Below, piece after piece: positions 57,601-64,000 of a stretch of 64,000 bases of DNA. The number at the start of each line of letters is the position of its first letter. Position 1 is the stretch's first letter. This DNA comes from Celoporthe dispersa (lineage: Eukaryota; Ascomycota; Sordariomycetes; Diaporthales; Cryphonectriaceae). The notes beneath the pieces are model-generated. The model worked only from the letters and a program-made list of their open reading frames with translations. It made no database searches and was not told the DNA's origin. The stretch covers positions 744,001 through 808,000 of the forward strand of contig WAID01000006.1 of assembly GCA_016584495.1 (NCBI GenBank), read 5' to 3'. The translations under genes and the position numbers were made by a program.

Positions 57601-58528
57601 CCTAACCTGCTCTGGTATCCTCCCTCTAGCTGCTATTCCCGCTTTCCTAGGGCTGATATCAGCTCGGAGTGTCGAGAGTAGCCATTGGTCCCGAGGGCAA
57701 GGACTTTATTTCGCCTGAGCCACCAGACAGTCCCTAGGCCGGTTTTCTATACGAGCTTTTGACAGAGACACTTTTGGTAGATGGTGTCGACAGTACAGAG
57801 TGATGAAGAAATCTATGATGAGTGGATGCTTTCAGCCTCACGACCATGCCCTTAATGCGCCTCCTGCAGGGTCTCACTCTATACAAGCTACGTCCGAAGA
57901 ATAGCTCTGTGGCAAAGACACGGCTTGCCTATTGGGGCCTCCGTGCGCATGCATATGCGCTTATCGCCCAGACGGGATTTTTGGAGCCATGAGTGCCTCT
58001 GATGACGGCGAGACTTTTGCAGCATCTCCGCCCTACTGCACCGCTGGTTCTTGGATACAGATATTCAAGTTTAACTTTAGGTTATATCATTTCTTGATTA
58101 GTGAGACAATATATTTTGCCTTGACACAGATCTGCTTGTCTAGCTGCATGCTCACCGCTGTGTCGAGAAGGGAAGAATTATGTGCAAGAAGGATGAGCCT
58201 GTCCTTGCTCTCCAATGAACCTCTCACTCGAGTTCATGAAAATACAATACACTTGGACACTTTTCAATCAACACTGTAAAACTCAAAAGACCATGGCAAA
58301 AAGACCCCTCACCCCAGTCCTCAATAACGTCATGTATGAGCCGCTGTGATGACACTGCGGGGTTGAGGGGTAACACCTCCCGTTTCCTGTTTTTTAGAGT
58401 GCACAGTTGGCAGGAACTGCATTACAGACAACAAAAAGCTGTATTCTCTTGTGTTAAAGTCTCTATCACTTTCTCAGAAGTCAACTGAAGTCGAGCCAGG
58501 CCTTGCGCGGACCTCAGAACATCACGAG
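54602..58528. other. Gene-poor stretch of 3.9 kb between regulator and LanC-like gene
   Basis: No intact gene is recognised. It includes T-rich patches at 54708-54727, a (TC) run near 55569-55582 and generally short frames with no domain signature. Confidence 0.5.
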
Positions 58529-59720
58529 ATGGAAACACGATTCATAACCAACAATTTCCCGTCACTGTTCACCCTGGACGATCCAAAACACCTCCTGGAG
58601 CAGGCTCTTGAAGACATCATCACTGATCTGCCGCCAAGGGAGGACTATGGAGGAGTCAGGCTCTCCGGCTTCTGGTCAGGTCCGACCGGCCTCGCGTACC
58701 TCTTCCTGCAGGCCTCAGCGTGGCAACCCGATCTGAAGATCAGGGGCAGCGACTGTCTAGCCTGGGCAGGGAGGTACCTGACGGGCTCAAGGGGTGATCT
58801 CTCGCGCCTCGACCCGGACCGCTGTGGTATCGGCTGCGAGAAGCTGGCGTACGAGGCCGTCCAGGCTTGCACCAGCAGGGACCTGAACCAAGTCAGGGCG
58901 TTCACGTCCAGCATCCCGGAGATCGTGGCGCGGAAGGAGTACCCGAATGAGATCTTACACGGCCGGGCTGGGACGTTGTACCTGCTGAGGATGCTCCGGC
59001 ACTGGGTGCCCGGAAGCGCCGGACTGGTCGAGCAGCCGATCCAGGCTGTCTCAGAGGCAATTCTTCGTGACGGGCCAGAGTGGACGTGGCACGGCAAGCG
59101 GTACTTGGGGGCCGTCCATGGGGACATTGGTATTGTCACACAGCTCGTCTTGACGACGCCGTCGCTTGCTCGGCAGGTAGAGGGGGAGGCTGGTCGGGCT
59201 GCTGGATATGCAGCGTCCCAATGGGAACTGGCCCAGCTCGGCGGGGAAACAAGGCCACGAGCTTGTGCAGTTTTGCCACGGGGCGCCAGGCATCTTGCAT
59301 TCCCTGTTGGCACTCAGGCCTCACTTTCCAGGTCTCCGGGCAAGGTTAGACATCGCCATCGAGAAGGGTCGGCAGTGTGTCTGGGAGGAGGGTCTCCTCG
59401 TCAAGCAGCCCTCGATATGCCATGGGATCACTGGCAACGCTCTGTGGGTGACACGATTCTCTCGGAAGGGCTCAGCCGCTGTACCCCATGCTGACGTGGA
59501 AAGCAGCACCTTGCCTCGTGGTCCAAAGAGAGATCATTTTCTGGCCGTAGCGACACCTGAAAAGATGTCAGAACTCAAGAGAAAAGACGGACGGCTTTTC
59601 GAGCCCGCAGACTATGGCTCGAAATACGCAGTCTTGGCTGGATACCTTCCTGGTGCCTCGTGGTCCTGGCTAGTCTCTTCAGAAGAGTTTCCGGGGCTGA
59701 TATTCTACACAGACATCTGA
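58529..59720 (+). CDS. LanC-like (lanthionine synthetase C-like) protein, one-base frame disruption
   Basis: Member of the LanC-like superfamily: zinc-dependent alpha/alpha-barrel proteins related to bacterial lanthipeptide cyclases. Eukaryotic members can add glutathione to dehydroamino acids in proteins. The start at 58529 (GAGATGGAAAC) is the first ATG. Visible family parts are GVRLSGFWSGPTGLAYLFLQ, EILHGRAGTLYLLRML, YLGAVHGDIGIVTQL, GNWPSSAG, LVQFCHGAPGIL (Cys249) and SICHGITGNAL (Cys297-His298). These last Cys and Cys-His residues are the zinc ligands. The C-terminus has DHFLAVATPEKM and ends GLIFYTDI. One extra G in the five-G run at 59182-59186 breaks the frame just before GNWPSS; corrected, the protein is 396 residues, normal for the family. 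It sits between the melanin-type regulator and reductase, with no lanthipeptide-like precursor recognised. Confidence 0.85.
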
Positions 59721-61626
59721 CCGCACCGTTGTGTCGGGCTAACGTACCTAATCAACGTACTTTGGTATGCACATGGACACGGTGGATTTTGGGGGGCTCG
59801 CTCCTCTTTGCTGACGGTGCCGCATTGTGGTTCTGATCCGACGTGAGCTCACATGGCACGCCACTCACATGACTTTACACCTGATCGCCATAGCGACGAC
59901 ACCAAGACTTCAGTCGACCCGGGGGTCTCAATACGTGTGTTGTGTGGTGGCAGGACGGCGAATCAGCTGCTGCAGTCGCCCGTAGACATGCCACTATGAG
60001 CTTCTCACGACCTCGCGTAGCACTTCGGCCCGATGCTGTGCGCAGGGTGACGATTCAATAGACTACAGACGTGTTGCCACGCATCTGAGCTGAGCGATCA
60101 GAAGGCCTTTGGTATACCTCGCCCAGATATTTAGCACAGTGACACAGCATTGCGAAAGTCCAGGCTCCTCCTATATACCCCCCTCTGTTCAAGACATGCA
60201 TCACACAAGGCGACGCCAGTTCTGAAAAAGAAGGTTGCGGCTTGCATCACGCTTCTCACTGCCGACATGCTGACCACCATGAGAAGGCAGGGAAAGGCGT
60301 GCGAGCAAGGGGTTTCCTTGATCTCGGATGATCGACCAAAATGCAACGCTACGGATGTCTCCTTGTTGGTTATCCTGGCCTCGTCCAACGAAAAGCACCA
60401 GATGACGAACCCTCGTTCTTGATTGGACTGTACTACCTTTCAGAGGCATCCTCCCCGCCATCGGGTCACACATGACCCTGCTTTGCCCGTGATCGAGGTC
60501 TCCGTGTCCCTGAGACCTTGCCTGAGGCGCGATGGGCAAGGCTGGGAGCATTTCACGCGGGGGAAGACGGTGGCTGGAGCCGTTGGGTCCTTTGAGAACA
60601 TCCAGGCCTCCTGCGTCTGTCTTGTTCTCTTGGAGTTTATGCCATACATAAAGTTGATTGGTGTCGAGGGATCCTGGCCGATCAGAAGTCTATCTGGGCT
60701 GGTCCACCGCTGGTGCTCAGGTATTTCCAATCCCCACGAGAATCGGCCGGGGACTTGGCTATGGCGACCCGTCCCACGAGTGGCTTGGAGGTAATATCTG
60801 CGATCAATTGGCTCGCAGCCATCATCGAGGTATTCTACCCACCAAACCTGCCGAGTTACCACAGTTCGCACGTGGGAACCCGGCCATATCTATGCTAGCT
60901 ATTGATTCTCATCACACCGAGGCAGTGAGACATTCGAGAACATTTCTACCAGGCGAACAGTTTGAACAACGTCCCATCATGCTGTGCGACGTAACATCGT
61001 TCCTCCCAGAGAGACCAACACGTCTTATATATATATATATATATATACACATAGCCTTTTTTAAAAAAATAAAAATAAAAAAAGAACAGGTATGGAGGGC
61101 GTGGAGATATCCACGACTGATTGACTCATCGCAATAGCTTGCATGTTGTGTCCTGCACGTTGTGATGTTATAAAAGCCACCAATGGCGGAGATTTAAGCA
61201 TCTTGGGTCACCAGACCTTTTTTGTTTTCTTCCCCAGATAGTGCTGTGGGACAAGGCCGTCATACCCGGGTGGAATGATTACTTGTAGTACTAGGGGTGA
61301 TGTACACAGGTATAGTATATTGCACATTTGTCACGAGAAAAGGCAGAATCTTGGGAGCGCATGATAATGATTCCATTTTACTCGGGAATCTCGGCATTCA
61401 ATACATTTCTAGCGTGAAGCAAAACAACTGAGAGACTGATGTGATGTCGACTAAAGCCAATGAAGTATATGATAAGTGTTCATCCAAACGTCTCCAGTGA
61501 TGGCCCGTTTCCAAAAGGCCTGTTTACGGAATCCACGGCTGAAAAGCATGTACAATGGTGACACAGGCACGAAGAAAGATAAGGACTTTCCAGCCTAGCA
61601 AGTAAATATCCGCACACTATTTCCCC
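59721..61626. other. Intergenic region
   Basis: No gene is recognised. Contains a (TA)11 tract at 61026-61047 followed by an A-rich patch to 61083. The right end is the 3' side of the reductase gene. Confidence 0.45.
61026..61047. repeat. (TA)11 dinucleotide microsatellite
   Basis: Eleven TA units in intergenic DNA between the LanC-like and reductase genes. Confidence 0.9.
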
Positions 61627-62597
61627 TACACGGCGTTGCCACCGGTCAACTTGATCACCTGGCCTATGATGCAGAATGGTTAGCACGTCTCGATCAGAGA
61701 CATGTGTGTACATCTTTTCAAACCGGAAAAGAAGTACGAACACAAAGGGCAATTATGACAAAGCAAAAGAAATAGAGCCCAACAACACATACCGTTGATC
61801 CACTCGCCCTCGTCGCTGCAGAGCATAAACACCGCCTTGCCAATATCCGCCGGGGTGCCGACGCGCTTGAGCGGGCACATACTGGCCAGCCCCTCCTGGA
61901 TAGTCTGGATAGGCATCCCCTTGTACCCGCCAGGGACATAGTGCCAAGCATTCTCATCAAACATATCAGTCTGGACGCCACCAGGCGCGATGGCGTTCAC
62001 CGTCATGCCCTTGTCCCCGCAGTCGACGGCAAAGGACCGCGTGAATCCCTCGATGGCGGCCTTGGAACCCGCGTACAGGGCGTGGTTGGGGATCCCGCCG
62101 ATGCTGGCGGCGACGGACGAGGTCAGCACCAGGCGCCCGCCGCGGCGGCAGTGCCGGAGGGCGTTCTGGGCGACGAAGAACTGGCCGCGGCAGTTGAGGT
62201 TGAAGACCTGGTCGAAGAGCTCGGGCGTGACGTCGACCTCGGGGCACCACACCTCCATGCCCGAGTTGGAGATGACGAAGTCGAGGTGGCCGAAGCGCGC
62301 GAGGGCCCTGTCGAAGAGCTCCGAGACGGAGGCCGGGCTGCTGATGTCTGCCCGGATCGCGACGGCCTTGGAGCCCAGCCTGGCGAGGTCCGAGACTGTC
62401 TCCTCGGCGGCCTCGGAGCTGCTGCTGTAGTTGACGACGATGCTGGCGCCGCGCTTGCCCAGCTCCAGGGCGATGCCTTTGCCGATGCCCCGTCCGGAGC
62501 CGGTGATGAGCGCCACCTTGCCGGCGAGGGGCCGGGTTGGGTCGTACGAGAGCATGGACGAGGGGCTCGACGGGGTGTCAATTGCAGAAGGAGCCAT
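61627..62597 (-). CDS. 4HNR: Tetrahydroxynaphthalene reductase-like short-chain dehydrogenase
   Basis: NADPH-dependent short-chain dehydrogenase/reductase of 280 residues, closest to 1,3,6,8-tetrahydroxynaphthalene reductase, which makes scytalone in DHN-melanin synthesis. Exon 1 is 62597-61793 and exon 2 is 61664-61627; the GTATGT...ATAG intron splits the Gly of WINGQVIKLTGGNAV. The cofactor motif is TGSGRGIGKG (Gly33-Gly39). The catalytic set is Ser161, Tyr175 and Lys179 in TSSVAAS and YAGSK. Blocks such as SNSGMEVWCPE, NLNCRGQFFVAQ, RRGGRLVLTSS, GIPNHALYAGSKAA, APGGVQTDMFDEN and WHYVPGGYKGMP are characteristic of this subgroup rather than generic reductases. The C-terminal residue is Val; known naphthol reductases use the terminal residue in substrate choice. 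The frame is intact. Confidence 0.92.
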
Positions 62598-64000
62598 TTT
62601 GAGGAGAAAAACTAATTTCCTTTTTTTTAAAAAAAAAAAGAAAGAAACACAGAAATTCTTCTATTTTGGTGAGGGGAAGAGGGTGAAACAGTGGGATAAT
62701 TGCTGACAGACACCAGTCAGGAAAATTGAGGATGAATTGATGGGAATCTAATGAGAGGCTCTTGCTGTTGACTGTATGATGATATTCTAGATAAATTGTG
62801 CGTATGAAAAAGCACGTCCCGGACAGCCTTCACAATCTCAAATACGCCCCCAAAAAGTCCGAAGGAGGTGCCTCTCGGGAGCTCCGTAGTTGGGGTAGCG
62901 CTCGGCCGGGGCCATGGCTCCGGAGACATCTAAGTCAAAAGGGTGCGTCACTACTTCCCGGGACCTGGTGGTGGTGGTGATTTCTATTTCTCTCCAGCCT
63001 ACCTTCTGACGTGCACTTGTCCGCCGCCAACATGGCTGCGGGTTGTGCTAAACAGACCAGAACCCGAGGGACCAAGAGTCCGTTCACCATGTTAGTAGAA
63101 GATCTTGTTGTGGATTTCTGCGTAGGGTGCGTATGGATTCGACAGTCTGCAAAACTCCCCACCAAAAGACAGCGCCGGGACGTTTCGTGTGGACAGTACG
63201 AGGAACCTCTCCCCCACCGGAGCTCCGGACCGCACCCTCAGTCTGTCTGTCCCTTGAAGGCCTGAGCGCCGACAGCAGAGCTGGACAATACAACACTGCG
63301 CATTTCTTATTCTCAGATACACGCTACTGGCAGAATCTGAGCGCAGGCGATGTGCTGCAAGTGCCCTGATCAGAGGGCTAAAAGTGCCCAACAGCGCGTG
63401 TGGTCCTGCGATGACCATTTTCCCTTCTCATGGTATCTGTTAGGCCTTGGGGTTTCAGAATGAGCTTGAGAGATGGTGGTCAGTCTCAACACCTGGGTGT
63501 GACCTTGTGAAAAGGATAATAAGCTGTGAATAAGTGGAGTTGAAGAGAATGAAATGTGCAGGTGGAAGGCCAGGAGTATACACGCGGCGAAACTCATCTA
63601 GGAGCCCTGTGAGAACTCAAAGATCCCCTTCATCATGCCCTACATCTGAATTTTATCCTGAAATCTTGTTAATCCTTTTTCCGACCGTGACACCTACTCA
63701 TGTAGCTGAGACATCCCAATTATGGTGATCTCGAATGCCATACTACGCAACACCCGATGTTCTCGAAATCAGTAGGCCGTGTTACCCAATAGAGTCCTGA
63801 CTCCCACAGTCCTGACGAAACACTGCACTGCCGCTGTCTTGAACACTGCTTTTCTTCTTCTTCTTCTTCTTCTTCTCTTTTATTTAAACCAGAGTGTTTT
63901 TCAGGCCCTAGAAAATCGAGAAACTCAATGCCAGGGAGCTTTTCGAATCCATGTTGGGTCTATTGTATGTTGTGCCTGTCACCCTAGGAACCATGCGCCC
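62598..64000. other. Right-edge intergenic stretch, no gene seen
   Basis: Promoter side of the reductase gene: a T8/A11 hairpin-like patch at 62622-62641 lies just upstream of its start. No gene is supported up to the window edge. A (TTC)n tract is at 63852-63876. Confidence 0.45.
63852..63876. repeat. (TTC)8 trinucleotide microsatellite
   Basis: About eight TTC units on the plus strand near the right edge, in non-coding DNA. Confidence 0.88.

Noticed and set aside
1..64000. tRNA, 5S rRNA or CRISPR arrays
   Set aside because: Reading the intergenic regions gave no convincing B-box/cloverleaf, 5S signature or regularly spaced direct repeats; a covariance-model search would be needed to exclude divergent tRNAs.

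Overview
This window is nuclear DNA from a filamentous ascomycete (Pezizomycotina, most likely Sordariomycetes). The basis is short 55-105 nt GT-AG introns, CT-rich leaders, gene spacing of 1-5 kb, and a gene set with fungal relatives throughout: Hfi1/Ada1, Mrc1, GCP3, Dpb2, a cutinase, a non-reducing PKS and an AflR-type zinc cluster factor. The class assignment is inference. I found no tRNA, rRNA, CRISPR array, intact transposon or prokaryote-style operon.

The left half (1-31 kb) holds mostly housekeeping genes: AP-1 clathrin adaptor sigma (-), a glutamate-cysteine ligase regulatory subunit (+), the KEOPS kinase BUD32 (-), an unrecognised single-pass membrane protein (+), a broken carboxymuconolactone decarboxylase-family gene (+), an FAD-dependent oxidoreductase (-), a small Cys/His-rich protein (-), the replication-checkpoint mediator MRC1 (-), the SAGA subunit HFI1 (-), the gamma-tubulin complex component GCP3/SPC98 (+), a secreted cutinase (+) and DNA polymerase epsilon subunit B, DPB2 (+).

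The right half (34-63 kb) looks like a DHN-melanin region spread over gene-poor DNA: a secreted Fet3/laccase-like multicopper oxidase (34.5-36.5 kb, +), a complete non-reducing PKS with order SAT-KS-AT-PT-ACP-ACP-TE (41.2-47.9 kb, +), an AflR-type Zn2Cys6 regulator (53.2-54.6 kb, +), a LanC-like protein (58.5-59.7 kb, +) and a reductase closely resembling 1,3,6,8-tetrahydroxynaphthalene reductase (61.6-62.6 kb, -). The PKS would make tetrahydroxynaphthalene or a close naphthopyrone precursor, the reductase would carry out the next step, the zinc cluster factor would regulate both, and the oxidase could polymerise the product. The LanC-like member is unexpected in such a cluster.

A second theme is frame disruption. 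MRC1, the glutamate-cysteine ligase subunit, the FAD oxidoreductase, the decarboxylase-family gene, the multicopper oxidase and the LanC-like gene each need one or more single-base corrections. Most are one extra base at a G or C run. Other long genes (the PKS, GCP3, DPB2) need none. Sequence or assembly error is the simplest explanation, but the sequence alone cannot settle it. Coordinates for multi-exon genes give the full CDS span; exon limits are in the evidence.
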